Notes: generated by a model not told the origin, from the sequence alone. A stretch of 64,000 bases of DNA from Actibacterium sp. XHP0104 (GCF_025751515.1 NZ_JAOWLE010000002.1:62001-126000); one strand, 5' to 3'. Counted from the first letter of the stretch, positions 46,404 to 57,045 are shown. Numbers and translations are program-made.

Positions 46404-48956
46404 TCAGTCGCCCAGCATCCGCGCCACCATCTCGGACATGTCGCGCGACAGCCCCGAATGGGCCTGGATGCGTTCCAGCGCCTCGCGCATCTGGCCCTGC
46501 CGGTCGGCGTCATAGCGGCGCCAGGTGTCAAAGGCCGTGGACATGCGCGCCGCGGTCTGCGGGTTGACGCCATCCATGCGGATCAGCCAGTCGGCCACCA
46601 GCGCATAGCCGCTGCCATCGGCCAGGTGGAACCCGGCCGCATTGCCCGAATAGGCCCCGATGACCGAGCGGAAGCGGTTGGGGTTTTTCCAATCGAAATC
46701 AGCGTGTCGGGTCAGGGTGGTCAGAACCTCTGCGGCATTGTCCGGCCCGGCCAGCGCGGCCCGCAGCATGAACCACTTGTCCAGCACCAGCCGGTCATGA
46801 CGCCACTGGTCGTAGAAGGCCGCCGCCTGATCCTCGCCCGCGCCCACGGCCAGCAAGGCCGTCAGCGCGCCCTGTTGATCGGTCATGTTGTCGGCATCCG
46901 TGAAATGCGTGGTGGCCAGCGCGCCGCCATCCAGCCGCGTCAGCAGCCCCAGCGCAGCAAGCCGCAGCGCCCGCCGCCCGGCATCCACCGCCTCGGGCGA
47001 ATAGGGGCCGGGGCAGGTCATGGCCTCATAGGCCGCGCCCAGATCGTGGCGCAGATGGCTGGCGATGGCGTCTTTCAGCGCGCCGCTGGCGCGGTGAATG
47101 GTCAGCGGGTCGGGCGTGCGGCCCTGATCGAACAGCGCCTGGGCGATGTCATCCTCGGACGGCAGGCGCAGCACCAGCGCGCGATAGGCGGGATCAAGGT
47201 CGTCATCGGTCAGCACCCGACCGATCCCGTGCAGCAGCGTCGCGTCGGGCGCGGCCCCGTCGGCCACCATGCGGATCAGCACATCCTTGGCCAGCGCGCG
47301 GCCGGCCTCCCACCGGTTGAAAGGGTCGGTGTCATGGGCCAGCAGGAACGCGCGTTCCTGGGCCGTCGTGTCATGATCAAGGATCACCGGCGCTGAGAAC
47401 CCGCGCAGGATCGACGGCACCGGTCGCGCCGCCAGCCCGTCAAAGGCAAAGCTTTGGCGGGCCTCGGTCATTTCCAGCACGGTCGTCGGCAGCACCTCGT
47501 CGCCATTTGGCCCCAACAGGCCGATCGCGATCGGAATCACCTGCGGCTGCTTGTTTGGGTGCGATTTAGTATCTTGATTTTCCTGTTTGAAATGAATTTC
47601 ATAACGTCCACTATTGAAGTGATCCGTATAGCTAAGGCGCGGGCTGCCCGGCTGGGAATACCAGCGCTTGAACTGGCCCAGATCGCGGCCGGTGGCATCC
47701 TCGAACACCTTCAGCCAATCCTCGATCGTGGCGGCATCGCCATCATGGCGGTCGAAATAGAGATCCAGCGCGCGGGCATAGCCCTCATCGCCCACCAGCC
47801 GCTTCAGCATCCCGATGACCTCGGCACCTTTTTCATAGACCGTCGCGGTATAGAAGTTGTTGATCTCGACATAGCTTTCGGGCCGCACCGGATGCGCCAG
47901 CGGGCCGTTATCTTCGCGGAACTGGCGGGCGCGCAGCATCAACACATCCTCGATCCGTTTCACCGCGTGGCTGCGCATGTCGCCCGAGAACTGCTGATCG
48001 CGGAACACGGTCAGCCCCTCTTTCAGGCACAGCTGAAACCAGTCGCGGCAGGTGATGCGGTTGCCGGTCCAGTTGTGGAAATATTCATGCGCGATGATGG
48101 CCTCGATCCGGGCGAAATCGTCGTCGGTTGCGGTTTCGGGGCTGGCCAGAACGTATTTCGAGTTGAAGATGTTCAGGCCCTTGTTTTCCATCGCGCCCAT
48201 GTTGAAATCATCGACGGCGACGATGTTGAACACGTCCAGATCGTATTCGCGGGCGTAAACCTCTTCGTCCCAGCGCATCGAGCGGATCAGCGCATCCAGC
48301 GCGTAATCACATTTATCCTCATCCCCTGGGCGCACCCAAATGTTCAGCTTTACGTTTTTCCCAGAGGCGGTTGTAAAGTCACCACTTTTCGCTACCAGAT
48401 CGCCCGCGACCAGCGCGAACAGATAGGCCGGTTTTGGCCACGGGTCATGCCATTCGGCCCAGCCCGCTTCAGCGCCTGCTGGGTTGCCATTCGACAGCAG
48501 CACCGGCAGATCGCTTTCCACCCGCACCGTAAAGGGCGCCATCACGTCGGGGCGGTCGGGGTAATAGGTGATTTTGCGAAAGCCCTCGGCCTCGCACTGG
48601 GTGCAATACATGCCGTTCGACATATACAGCCCCTCGAGCGCGGTGTTGGCGTTCGGGGCAATCTCGACCTCGGCCTCCCATGTGAAAGGGCCATCGGGCA
48701 CGGCGCATGTCAGGCCGGTGTCGGACAGCGCCGGCGTCACCTCGGCCCCATCAATCGCCGCGCGGATCAGGCGCAGCTGTTCGCCATGCAGAAAGAACTC
48801 TTGCCCCGGCGCATCGGGATTGGGCCGGAACCGGATGCGCGAGGTCACGCGGGTGGCATCAGGCGACAGGCGAAAGGTCAGCTCGACCTGGTCGATCAGC
48901 CAGCCAAACGGGGTGTAGTCGGCCAGATAGATGGGCTGTTGCGCGCCGTCGGTCAT
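46404..48956 (-). CDS. pepN: Aminopeptidase N (M1 family)
   Basis: 850 residues. M1 metallopeptidase: the exopeptidase motif [12 protein letters not shown], zinc motif [11 protein letters not shown] followed by [13 protein letters not shown] (third ligand Glu), and the C-terminal superhelical domains of the E. coli PepN type. Broad-specificity cytosolic N-terminal peptidase. Two short patches, about 47540-47640 and 48300-48390, are visibly AT-richer with codons such as ATA and AAA that are rare around them. The reading frame stays intact through both. Confidence 0.95.
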   Translation of the reverse strand: MTDGAQQPIYLADYTPFGWLIDQVELTFRLSPDATRVTSRIRFRPNPDAPGQEFFLHGEQLRLIRAAIDGAEVTPALSDTGLTCAVPDGPFTWEAEVEIAPNANTALEGLYMSNGMYCTQCEAEGFRKITYYPDRPDVMAPFTVRVESDLPVLLSNGNPAGAEAGWAEWHDPWPKPAYLFALVAGDLVAKSGDFTTASGKNVKLNIWVRPGDEDKCDYALDALIRSMRWDEEVYAREYDLDVFNIVAVDDFNMGAMENKGLNIFNSKYVLASPETATDDDFARIEAIIAHEYFHNWTGNRITCRDWFQLCLKEGLTVFRDQQFSGDMRSHAVKRIEDVLMLRARQFREDNGPLAHPVRPESYVEINNFYTATVYEKGAEVIGMLKRLVGDEGYARALDLYFDRHDGDAATIEDWLKVFEDATGRDLGQFKRWYSQPGSPRLSYTDHFNSGRYEIHFKQENQDTKSHPNKQPQVIPIAIGLLGPNGDEVLPTTVLEMTEARQSFAFDGLAARPVPSILRGFSAPVILDHDTTAQERAFLLAHDTDPFNRWEAGRALAKDVLIRMVADGAAPDATLLHGIGRVLTDDDLDPAYRALVLRLPSEDDIAQALFDQGRTPDPLTIHRASGALKDAIASHLRHDLGAAYEAMTCPGPYSPEAVDAGRRALRLAALGLLTRLDGGALATTHFTDADNMTDQQGALTALLAVGAGEDQAAAFYDQWRHDRLVLDKWFMLRAALAGPDNAAEVLTTLTRHADFDWKNPNRFRSVIGAYSGNAAGFHLADGSGYALVADWLIRMDGVNPQTAARMSTAFDTWRRYDADRQGQMREALERIQAHSGLSRDMSEMVARMLGD

Positions 48957-49147
48957 CGGGATCTCCTGCTTGCCAATGGGCGAAACCTAGGGCGGGGCCG
49001 GGCTGGCCGCAAGCGGTGTCAGAGCCGATTGTTTGGGCAGGGGCGAAGGTGTTTTTGGCCAAATTGGTAAAACAAGGTGTCCAATCCCTTTACATGGCGC
49101 CGGGCATTCCGCAACATGCCTGCGCGTATCACGGCAAGGAGAGGGCG

Positions 49148-51289
49148 ATGGAACAGCGAACACAGCGGGCCGGATTGCGGGTGGACACCCGCCTGGCCGA
49201 GTTCATCGAAGAGCAGGCCCTGCCCGGAACCGGCATCGATGCAGATGCGTTCTGGCAGGGCTTTGCCGATCTGATCGACCGTTTTGCCTCGCAGAATGCG
49301 GCGCTTTTGGCGCGACGCGACGCGTTGCAGGAACAGATCGATGCCTGGCACAGCACCCATCGCGGCCGGGCCTTTGACGCCGCCGCCTATAAGGTATTCC
49401 TGCAAGAGATCGGCTATCTGCTGCCCCAAGGCCCCGATTTCACGATCCAGACCGGCCCCACCGATCCCGAGATCGCTGCGCAGCCCGGCCCGCAGCTGGT
49501 CGTGCCGATCATGAACGCGCGCTATGCGCTGAACGCCGCCAATGCCCGCTGGGGCAGCCTTTATGACGCGCTTTACGGCACCGACGCCCTGGGCGATCTG
49601 CCGGCGGGCGGGGGCTATGACCCGGCGCGGGGTGCCCGTGTGGTGGCATGGGCCAAGGCGTTTCTGGATCAGGCCGTGCCGCTGGCCGCGGGCCATTGGG
49701 CCGATGTGGCTGGGCTGGGCGTGGCGATGGGTGCGCTGCATGGCGCGGCGCTTGCCGACCCCGACCAGTTCGTCGGCCATGTGGGCGACCCGCATCACCC
49801 GCGCGAGGTGATCCTGCGCAACAACGGCCTGCATATCCGCATCGTCATCGACCGCGACCACCCCGTCGGCGCGACCGATCCGGCGCATATCAGTGATGTC
49901 GTGCTGGAATCGGCCCTGTCCAGCATCATGGACTGTGAGGATTCCGTAGCCGCCGTCGATGCCGAGGATAAGGTCATCGCTTATGCCAACTGGCTGGGCC
50001 TGATGCGCGGCGACCTGACCGAAGAGGTGTCCAAGGGCGGCACAAGCTTTACCCGCGCGCTGAACGCTGACATCGCCTATACCGCCGCCGATGGCAGCGC
50101 GGCTGCGCTTAAGGGCCGTGCGCTGATGCTGGTGCGCAATGTGGGCCACCTGATGACCAACCCCGCGATTCTGGATGCCGACGGGGCCGAACTGCCCGAG
50201 GGGCTGATCGACGCGATGGTCACGACGCTGATCGCCATGCATGACCTGCGCAAAGAGGGCGGTGCACGCAATTCGGTCACGGGCTCGGTCTATGTGGTTA
50301 AACCCAAGATGCACGGCCCCGAAGAGGTGGCCTTTGCCGATCAGGTCTTTTCGGCCGTCGAGGCGGCGCTGGGCCTGCCGCAATATACCGTCAAACTGGG
50401 CATCATGGACGAGGAACGCCGCACCAGCGTGAACCTCGCAGAATGCATCCGCGCCGCGACCCACCGCGTGGCGTTCATCAATACCGGCTTTCTCGACCGC
50501 ACCGGCGATGAAATCCACACCGCGATGGAGGCCGGACCGATGGTGCGCAAGGGCGACATGAAGGCCCAGCCCTGGATTTCGGCCTATGAGGATCGCAACG
50601 TCGACATCGGCCTGGCCTGCGGGTTGAAGGGCAGGGCGCAGATCGGCAAGGGCATGTGGGCCATGCCCGACCGCATGGCCGAGATGCTGGCGGCCAAGAT
50701 CGGCCACCCGATGGCCGGGGCCACCTGCGCCTGGGTGCCCAGCCCGACGGCGGCCACTTTGCACGCAGCCCATTATCATCAGGTTGATGTGCTGGCGCGT
50801 CAGGACGAAATCGCAAAGCTGGCCCGCCCGGCGCGGCTGGATGACCTGCTGACCATCCCGGTGGCGCATGGGGTCAACTGGTCCGATGATGAGATCCGCG
50901 AGGAAATCGAGAACAACGCCCAGGGCATTCTGGGCTACGTGGTGCGCTGGGTCGATCAGGGCGTGGGCTGTTCCAAAGTGCCCGATATCCACGATGTCGG
51001 CCTGATGGAGGACCGCGCCACCTGCCGGATCAGCAGTCAGGCCCTGGCGAACTGGCTGCATCACGGCGTGGTGGACGAACAGACCGTGCTGATGGCGATG
51101 CGCCGCATGGCCAAGGTGGTCGATGCCCAGAACGCGGGCGACCCCGCCTATCGCCCTATGGCTCCCGGTTACGACGGTATCGCCTTCCAGGCGGCCTGCG
51201 ACCTGGTGTTCCGGGGGCGCGAACAGCCTTCGGGCTATACCGAACCGGTGCTGCATTCGCGGCGCCGCGAACTCAAGGCCCATAGCTGA
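49148..51289 (+). CDS. glcB: Malate synthase G
   Basis: 713 residues from ATG 49148 (AAGGAGAGG upstream); the open frame continues 147 codons upstream only as antisense of pepN. Family motifs: [15 protein letters not shown] (metal site), [46 protein letters not shown] and the C-terminal helical plug. Condenses glyoxylate and acetyl-CoA to malate. Followed after nine bases by a GlcG/HbpS-like gene, an association seen in glycolate-use operons. Confidence 0.96.
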   Translation: MEQRTQRAGLRVDTRLAEFIEEQALPGTGIDADAFWQGFADLIDRFASQNAALLARRDALQEQIDAWHSTHRGRAFDAAAYKVFLQEIGYLLPQGPDFTIQTGPTDPEIAAQPGPQLVVPIMNARYALNAANARWGSLYDALYGTDALGDLPAGGGYDPARGARVVAWAKAFLDQAVPLAAGHWADVAGLGVAMGALHGAALADPDQFVGHVGDPHHPREVILRNNGLHIRIVIDRDHPVGATDPAHISDVVLESALSSIMDCEDSVAAVDAEDKVIAYANWLGLMRGDLTEEVSKGGTSFTRALNADIAYTAADGSAAALKGRALMLVRNVGHLMTNPAILDADGAELPEGLIDAMVTTLIAMHDLRKEGGARNSVTGSVYVVKPKMHGPEEVAFADQVFSAVEAALGLPQYTVKLGIMDEERRTSVNLAECIRAATHRVAFINTGFLDRTGDEIHTAMEAGPMVRKGDMKAQPWISAYEDRNVDIGLACGLKGRAQIGKGMWAMPDRMAEMLAAKIGHPMAGATCAWVPSPTAATLHAAHYHQVDVLARQDEIAKLARPARLDDLLTIPVAHGVNWSDDEIREEIENNAQGILGYVVRWVDQGVGCSKVPDIHDVGLMEDRATCRISSQALANWLHHGVVDEQTVLMAMRRMAKVVDAQNAGDPAYRPMAPGYDGIAFQAACDLVFRGREQPSGYTEPVLHSRRRELKAHS

Positions 51290-51298
51290 GGACAAGAC

Positions 51299-51727
51299 AT
51301 GGCAAGCATTTCACTGCGCAAGGCCCGCACGATCATCCGCAAGACCCTGCAAAAGGGCCACGAGATGGGGCTGAAACCGCTGTCGGTGGTGGTGGTCGAC
51401 GATGGCGGCCACGTCATCGCGTTTGAACGCGAGGATGGCGCGCCTCCGGGCCGGTTCGCGATTGCCAACGGCAAGGCCGCGGGCGTGGTTCTGACCGGGA
51501 TGCCCGGCAGCGCGATGATGGCCCGGGCTGAGGCGCAGGGCTATTTCATGACCGCGCTCAACGGGGCCTATGGCGGGCGGCTGGTGCCGGTGCCGGGCGG
51601 AATTCTGGTGCGCGACGGGCGCGGCCGGGTGGTGGGCGGTGTCGGCGTGACGGGGGATGCCTCGGACAATGACGCGCTGGCCGGGATGGCGGGGATCGAG
51701 GCCGCCGGCCTGCATGGCGAGCCCTGA
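51299..51727 (+). CDS. GlcG/HbpS family protein
   Basis: 142 residues: SLRKARTIIRKTLQKGHEMGLKPLSVVVVDDGG, FAIANGKAAGVVLTGMPG and GVGVTGDASDNDALAGMAGIEA, the DUF336/GlcG pattern. HbpS of Streptomyces binds haem and GlcG lies in glycolate operons, but the biochemical role is unsettled. Nine bases after glcB with its own GAGGA site, so cotranscribed. No signal peptide, hence probably cytosolic. Confidence 0.88.
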   Translation: MASISLRKARTIIRKTLQKGHEMGLKPLSVVVVDDGGHVIAFEREDGAPPGRFAIANGKAAGVVLTGMPGSAMMARAEAQGYFMTALNGAYGGRLVPVPGGILVRDGRGRVVGGVGVTGDASDNDALAGMAGIEAAGLHGEP

Positions 51728-51816
51728 GCGCACACGCACATCACATCTGCGCCGGGCGCCTCTTCACGGGCGGGAATTTCGCCTATATCCTTGGGAGACA
51801 GGAAAAGAGGAAGGCC

Positions 51817-52596
51817 ATGACGCGCCCCATCGTCGGTATCATCGGCAACCAGTATCTGATCAACGACCACTACCCGGCCCATGCCGGCGGAACGATGAAT
51901 TCCGAGGCCGTGTCGGGCGTGGCCGAGGCGCTGCCGATGCTGATTCCGGCCGATCCGCGCTTTGTCTCGGTGCCCGAACTGCTAGAGATCTGCGACGGCT
52001 TTCTGCTGACCGGTGGGCGGCCCAATGTCCACCCCGAGGAATACGGCGAAGAGGCCACCGAGGCCCACGGCGCCTTTGACCGGGCGCGCGATGCGATCAC
52101 CTTGCCGCTGATCCGGGCGCTGGTCGAGCGCGGCCAGCCCTTTTTGGGCATCTGCCGCGGCTTTCAAGAGGTGAACGTGGCGATGGGCGGCACGCTCTAC
52201 CCTGAAATCCGCGATCTGCCGGGGCGGATGAACCACCGCATGCCGCCCGATGGCACGCTTGAGGAAAAGTTCGCCCTGCGCCATGCGGTGACCTTTACCC
52301 CCGGCGGGCCGTTCGCGCGGCTGTTCGGCGCGGCCGAGGTGATGACCAACACGCTGCACGGGCAGGGGATCAAGACCCCCGGCGCCCGCGTGGCCATTGA
52401 CGGCTATGCCCCCGATGGCACGCCCGAGGCGATCTATATCAAGGATGCGCCGGGCTTTACCCTGTCGGTGCAGTGGCACCCCGAATACAACGCCGCCTGC
52501 GATCCGGTCTCGCGCCCGCTGTTCCAGGCCTTTGGCGCGGCCGTGCGCGAATGGGCCGATGCGCGCCGTCCTGTTCCGGTGCGGCAAAGCGCTTGA
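51817..52596 (+). CDS. Class I glutamine amidotransferase-like hydrolase (peptidase C26, PuuD-like)
   Basis: 259 residues. The nucleophile elbow is GICRGFQEVN (Cys), and QWHPEYNA supplies the His/Glu of the triad; FLLTGGRPNVHPEEY is the substrate-side loop of the gamma-glutamyl-GABA hydrolase group. It probably hydrolyses a gamma-glutamyl amide, possibly in polyamine breakdown as PuuD does. No other puu genes are next to it, although a decarboxylase that makes amines is encoded at 15339. Confidence 0.87.
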   Translation: MTRPIVGIIGNQYLINDHYPAHAGGTMNSEAVSGVAEALPMLIPADPRFVSVPELLEICDGFLLTGGRPNVHPEEYGEEATEAHGAFDRARDAITLPLIRALVERGQPFLGICRGFQEVNVAMGGTLYPEIRDLPGRMNHRMPPDGTLEEKFALRHAVTFTPGGPFARLFGAAEVMTNTLHGQGIKTPGARVAIDGYAPDGTPEAIYIKDAPGFTLSVQWHPEYNAACDPVSRPLFQAFGAAVREWADARRPVPVRQSA

Positions 52597-52646
52597 CCTT
52601 CCCCCCGCTGGAACCGCTAGCAGGGCAAAAAAACAGGTAAGCACTC

Positions 52647-53081
52647 ATGAAGATTCTCTATATCGCCGCAGCCGCCGCCCTGCTGGGTGGCGCAGCCTAT
52701 TTGACCCTAGCGCCCGAATCCACGCCGCCCGCCGCCGAAACCGCGGCCGTGCCCGCCCCCCAGACCGATGCCCTGGTGCAGATCACCGTGCCCGAGGTCA
52801 GCGCCGAGGCGCAGATCGGCGCGCGGATCTTTGCCGCGAAATGCGCGGTCTGTCATGGTGACAGCGGCGTTGGCCGCGACGGCAAAGCGCCCCCGCTGAT
52901 CCACAAGATCTACGAGCCCGGCCATCACGGCGACATCGCCTTTCTGCGGGCGGTGCAATACGGGGTAAAGGCGCATCATTGGCGCTTTGGTGACATGCCG
53001 CCCGTCGAAGGCGTCACCCCCGCCGAGGTCGGTGAGGTCATCACCTATATCCGCGAGATCCAGCGCGCCAACGGTATTTAA
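52647..53081 (+). CDS. Monohaem cytochrome c, exported or membrane-anchored
   Basis: 144 residues. An N-terminal hydrophobic segment (ILYIAAAAALLGGAAYLTLA) is a signal or anchor, followed by an Ala/Pro-rich linker, the haem-attachment motif CAVCH (about residue 68) and a candidate axial Met in GDMPPVEGVT. Electron carrier in the periplasm; partners are not encoded nearby. The last four bases overlap the convergent RTX gene. Confidence 0.87.
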   Translation: MKILYIAAAAALLGGAAYLTLAPESTPPAAETAAVPAPQTDALVQITVPEVSAEAQIGARIFAAKCAVCHGDSGVGRDGKAPPLIHKIYEPGHHGDIAFLRAVQYGVKAHHWRFGDMPPVEGVTPAEVGEVITYIREIQRANGI

Positions 53082-55684
53082 TAGGTCATCAGCGCCCGCG
53101 CCTCGTGCTTGCGCAGGCACAGGCGCGAGGTGGGCCCATAGGCATTGGCGCCATCGCGCAATTCGGGAAAGATCTTGAATAGCTCTTCGCGCGCCGGGTC
53201 AAGGATCGCGCGCAGCCCGACATGGCCGGGGTGGAAGCTTTCGCTTGGGGTGCCTTCGGCATAGATCACCTCGTGCCTGTCGAACAGCAGGTGCACATAG
53301 GTGACGCTGTCTTGCCGCTGGCGGGTGACGGCGTGGTCGTCGATCAGGTGGATCGCGGGGGCCAGCACCTCGGTCTCGCCGAACAACAGTTCGGCGCGAT
53401 AGCCGCTCAGCAGCATCCGGTGCTGGGGCGACACAAGCAGGTCGCGCGTATTGCCCAGCGTGCCCTTGCGGATACGCACCGGGGCCAGGTCATCCTGCGC
53501 CGCGACGCTGCGCTTGCCGATCCAGCGGATCGGTTGCAGCCCGTGATCGGCGGTGATCACCAGATCGCCCGGCTCCAGATTCTCGACCGGGCGTTCGCCG
53601 CGCGGGGTCAGGATGCGGGTGCCGGCGGCGAAACAGATCACCACATTCTCGATTTCCGAGAAGTTGACCACCGAGCCGTTCGACAGTGTGACATAGCCCG
53701 ACAGCCCGCCCGAGGCATCGTCTGTATTGGTGTAGGTAATGTCGGCGGCCTTGGCGAGGCCCTGGAAATTCAGCGTGTCGCCCAGGGTTTCGCTGCCCTC
53801 GCCACCGGTGATGGTGATCGAGCCGGTGCCGGCCTCGGCCAGATCCTGAACGTAAAAGGTATCGTCGCCGTCGCCGCCGGTGGCGGTGTCGCCCTCGGCC
53901 ACGGTGATCGTGTCATCGCCCGCGCCACCCGTCAGCGTATCGCTGCCCGCGCCACCCGAGAGGGTATCGTTGCCGGTGCCGCCGTCCAGCACATCGTCGC
54001 CCGACCCGCCGGTCAGGACGTCGGCTCCGCCGCCGCCTGAAATATTGACGCCTGACGTGGTGGCCGAGGCATCGACCTCGTCATCATAGTCGGTCAGGAT
54101 CAGGTTCTCGATTTCCGAGAAGTCGACGCTGTTGACCCCGTCGTCCAGCGTGCCGGCCTCGTCTGCGCTATAGCTGCCGGTGATGGCCGTGCTCAGCGCC
54201 GAGAAATCCAGCGTGTCGTCGTCGATACCGGTTTCGCCCGCGCCTTCGCCGCCCTCGACCGTATCGTTGCCGAACCCGTCTTCGAACACGATCGTATCGG
54301 CGCCGTCACCGGCATAGATCATGTCATCGCCGGTACCGCCATTGATCACGTCATCATCGCCGGTGATCGGGATCGTGTCGAAATAGACATCGCTGACATA
54401 GATCGCGTGGGTGCCGGTATAGGTGCCCGAGGGCGTCAGCGCGTTGGAATAGCTGATCTCGATCCGCGCCACCGGCCCGGCGATTTCCACCAGGGCCGAA
54501 CCGTTGATGCTGTCTTGGGTGTCCAGCGTCATGGCGGCGGTGATCGTGCTGCCATCGGGCGACAGGCTGTCATTGCCGTTGACCGTGATCGTGACCGGCA
54601 CCGCGTTGCCTTCGGCGTCATAGGCCAGCACGGTCACGACGTCCTGGTGGTTGCCGAGGAAGGCGTCGATATCGTTGATGCGGAACGAAACGCTGCTGGC
54701 CTCGCCGGTCAGGCTGTCGCTGTTGGTGGCAAAGTTGATCGTCGTGGTCGAGGTGTCGCCCTGGCCCGTGCCGTAAAGGTAGAGGTTCGAATTGGGGTCA
54801 AAGCTCTCGCCGCCGCCGACATAGGTCGTGTCGGTGCTCTCGGCCTGGTAGAGCGGGGCGTTGTTACCGTCATTGGTGAACGACACCGACACGGTCATGT
54901 CGCCGGTATCCTGGCTGAACCCGCCCGCCAGCGACTGGTTGTCATTGCCGGCTGCGGCCCATGACAGGTTCTCGGTCTGGGCGGTCACCTCGGGCGCGTC
55001 GCCATAGATCGTGTCATTGCCGGTGCCGCCGTCGATCGTATCCTGGCCCGCGCCGCCGGTGATGGTGTCATCGCCCGCGCCGGCGCTGATCGTGTCATTG
55101 CCGGCGCCCGCGTAGATCACGTCATCATTGCCGTCGGTGCCGGTGCCGAACCCGCTGTCGACCATGTCGCCCTCGGGGTCGCCGGTATAGCTGGCGTCGA
55201 TCGTGTCGTCGCCCGCGGTGCCCGAAACGATGTTGTCGGCCGATTCGTAATCGACCGAGGAAAACGCCGGGTCGCCGATGGTTACATCGGGGTTGCTATC
55301 GTAATTGACGATCTCGTAGGTGCGACCGGGGATCAGCGGCTGTTCCGACAGGGTATAGTCGCCACGCGCATCGCCGAACTCGACATCGAAGGAGGCAATC
55401 TGGAAGGTCTCGCCGGTGACGGTATCGCGCACCGTCCACACGGCCTCGGCATCGACGCTGGTGCCGGTCGAGGTCAGCCCGTCGATGGTGACATCGGCGG
55501 TGGCGGTTTCGCCGCCGGCATTGTCGTCATCCAGCGTAAGGCCCTGAACGCCGGCTTCGGTGTCATAGACCGTGGCCTTGCCGTCGGGCGTGGCGGGGCC
55601 CTCCCAGACAAAGCTGTTCCCGGTTCCCGTGGGGATCTGGGTATCGGGGTCAAAGTCGTAAAATCGAACCTGATACGTCGCCAT
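53078..55684 (-). CDS. RTX calcium-binding repeat protein with C-terminal Hint domain
   Basis: 868 residues, acidic. Residues about 150-240 and 440-640 carry many GGxGxDxux nonapeptides (GGAGQDTIDGGTGNDTI; GGSGDDVLDGGTGNDTL), which bind Ca2+ and mark type I secretion. A non-repeat beta-rich stretch with VYFDTIP and SFRINDIDAF lies between them. From about residue 685, VICFAAGTRILTPRGERPVENLEPGDLV is the start of a Hint (Hedgehog/intein-like) domain with its leading cysteine, continuing to LVSPQHRMLL and ending after about 180 residues. No N-terminal signal peptide. Such RTX-Hint proteins are frequent in Rhodobacterales, but their role is unknown; Hint self-cleavage is possible. Confidence 0.87.
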   Translation of the reverse strand: MATYQVRFYDFDPDTQIPTGTGNSFVWEGPATPDGKATVYDTEAGVQGLTLDDDNAGGETATADVTIDGLTSTGTSVDAEAVWTVRDTVTGETFQIASFDVEFGDARGDYTLSEQPLIPGRTYEIVNYDSNPDVTIGDPAFSSVDYESADNIVSGTAGDDTIDASYTGDPEGDMVDSGFGTGTDGNDDVIYAGAGNDTISAGAGDDTITGGAGQDTIDGGTGNDTIYGDAPEVTAQTENLSWAAAGNDNQSLAGGFSQDTGDMTVSVSFTNDGNNAPLYQAESTDTTYVGGGESFDPNSNLYLYGTGQGDTSTTTINFATNSDSLTGEASSVSFRINDIDAFLGNHQDVVTVLAYDAEGNAVPVTITVNGNDSLSPDGSTITAAMTLDTQDSINGSALVEIAGPVARIEISYSNALTPSGTYTGTHAIYVSDVYFDTIPITGDDDVINGGTGDDMIYAGDGADTIVFEDGFGNDTVEGGEGAGETGIDDDTLDFSALSTAITGSYSADEAGTLDDGVNSVDFSEIENLILTDYDDEVDASATTSGVNISGGGGADVLTGGSGDDVLDGGTGNDTLSGGAGSDTLTGGAGDDTITVAEGDTATGGDGDDTFYVQDLAEAGTGSITITGGEGSETLGDTLNFQGLAKAADITYTNTDDASGGLSGYVTLSNGSVVNFSEIENVVICFAAGTRILTPRGERPVENLEPGDLVITADHGLQPIRWIGKRSVAAQDDLAPVRIRKGTLGNTRDLLVSPQHRMLLSGYRAELLFGETEVLAPAIHLIDDHAVTRQRQDSVTYVHLLFDRHEVIYAEGTPSESFHPGHVGLRAILDPAREELFKIFPELRDGANAYGPTSRLCLRKHEARALMTY

Positions 55685-55844
55685 CTTTCACTAATTCCTG
55701 TTCGCGTCACGCAACAGCCACGACGCACCAGGCGTGCGCGCAGCATTGTTTCCATTCTTGATAGAGATTGATTAAGGCTCGGTTATGAGCCGCCAACGAC
55801 AGCTAGGTGGCTGATTTCAGGCCAAAATGGGGCATGAGGCGAGT

Positions 55845-56345
55845 TCAGAAAACCTTGTTCATGCGAAAGTTTGTCAGGGCCACGCGGTTGCGGATGACCG
55901 ATTGGCGGGCTTCGACCTGCCAGCCGCGCCGCGCCAGAAAGGCGCGGGCAAGGTGGCTGGCCTCGGTGCTGAGCAGGGGAATGCCCCGCGCCCGGGCGGT
56001 GGCCTCGATCGCCTCGTAAAGCGCCGCTGCCACGCCCCGACCCATCCAGTCGGGGGCGACATAGGCAAAGTCCAGAAAGCCGTCATCGCCCAGTGTCATG
56101 AAACCCACGATCACGCCCGAACGGTCTTGCGCGACCAGGCAGTGCCCGGCCAGAACCCGCGCCTCCCAGCCCGCGGGCGGAGTTTCGGACGGGGCCCAGG
56201 CGGCGCATTCCTCGGTCGAATAGGCGCCCCCGGCGCCCTGGTGAACCGCCTTGTAAAACACGGCGTAACAGCTTGCGCCGTCGCCGGGGCGGCCTGGCCG
56301 AAGGGTCGGGAAACGGTCTTTTCGGGCTATTAGAGAGGCAATCAT
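55845..56345 (-). CDS. GNAT family N-acetyltransferase
   Basis: 166 residues from MIASLIARKDRFPTLRPGRPGD; the 20 codons upstream are not needed. The GNAT fold is seen in FLDFAYVAPDWMGRGVAAALYEAIEATARARG, with the acetyl-CoA loop (R/Q)xxGxG/A as WMGRGVAAAL, and LARAFLARRGWQVE near the end. Substrate unknown. It lies alone between the RTX gene and a divergent methyltransferase-like gene. Confidence 0.87.
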   Translation of the reverse strand: MIASLIARKDRFPTLRPGRPGDGASCYAVFYKAVHQGAGGAYSTEECAAWAPSETPPAGWEARVLAGHCLVAQDRSGVIVGFMTLGDDGFLDFAYVAPDWMGRGVAAALYEAIEATARARGIPLLSTEASHLARAFLARRGWQVEARQSVIRNRVALTNFRMNKVF

Positions 56346-56444
56346 CGGGGCAAGTGTTTCAGCTATGTCGCACTTGCATACTATCGACTTGCAGACGGGC
56401 CGCAATCGCGCTCAACTCTCGCCCGAAAACGATCCGAGGCCCCA

Positions 56445-56912
56445 ATGAGTGACAACTCGCCCAGCCTGATCCGACAGATCGACCTGCCGCCCGTGTGGCT
56501 GGCGGGGTTTGTCGCCATTGCTTGGGCCCAGTCGCGCTGGCTGCCCAGCCCGCCCGGCGGCACCGGCACCTTGTGGGCCGGCAACGGGCTGGTGGTGATC
56601 GGGCTGGCGCTGATGGTGGTGGCATTGGCACAGATGGTCACCAGCCGCACCACCTTCGTGCCGCGCCAGCGTCCCAGCCGCCTGCTGACCTCTGGCGCCT
56701 TTGGAATAAGCCGAAATCCCATCTACCTGGGCGATACTTTGGTGCTAATTGGGTTGATCCTGCGCTGGGATGCGTTTCTAACGCTGCTGTTGGTTCCGGT
56801 GTTCGTCCTGATGATTCAAAAACGGTTCATTCTGGGCGAAGAAGCCCGCAACCGGGCAGAGTTCGGGGCGGCTTTCGATGATTACGCTGCACGCGTGCGA
56901 CGCTGGCTGTGA
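56445..56912 (+). CDS. Isoprenylcysteine carboxyl methyltransferase (ICMT)-like membrane protein
   Basis: 155 residues with about four hydrophobic segments. The C-terminal half has TSGAFGISRNPIYLGDTLVLIG and RFILGEEARNRAEFGAAFDDYAARVRRWL, the SAM-binding signature (R-N-P-x-Y, then E-E-x-x..F...Y...V.R) of the ICMT/PEMT group. In bacteria the substrate of such small methyltransferases is usually unknown. Start ATG 56445; followed by a 133-base gap before pntA. Confidence 0.85.
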   Translation: MSDNSPSLIRQIDLPPVWLAGFVAIAWAQSRWLPSPPGGTGTLWAGNGLVVIGLALMVVALAQMVTSRTTFVPRQRPSRLLTSGAFGISRNPIYLGDTLVLIGLILRWDAFLTLLLVPVFVLMIQKRFILGEEARNRAEFGAAFDDYAARVRRWL

Positions 56913-56958
56913 GGCAAAGCGTCACATGAGCATTAAATGAAAAGTTTGCGTGGGTTCT

Positions 56959-56987
56959 TGCGAAATAATCTTGCGCAGTGATATGTG
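56959..56987 (+). promoter_or_regulatory. Candidate promoter of pntAB
   Basis: TTGCGA (56959-56964) and ATATGT (56982-56987) are 17 bases apart in an AT-rich gap. The leader to the pntA GTG would be about 50 bases. Moderate match only. Confidence 0.3.
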
Positions 56988-57045
56988 GTCCAAACCTGCC
57001 AGGGTGAAGTAATGGGGCAGGCCGGAGAGAAAGGGGAAATGGAAC

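Noticed and set aside
48707-49147. N-terminal extension of malate synthase G by 147 codons
   Set aside because: It is the antisense of the pepN 5' end and not similar to the family; a strong SD precedes ATG 49148.
49019-51295. 758-codon minus-strand frame opposite glcB
   Set aside because: Shadow of malate synthase G; no family resemblance.
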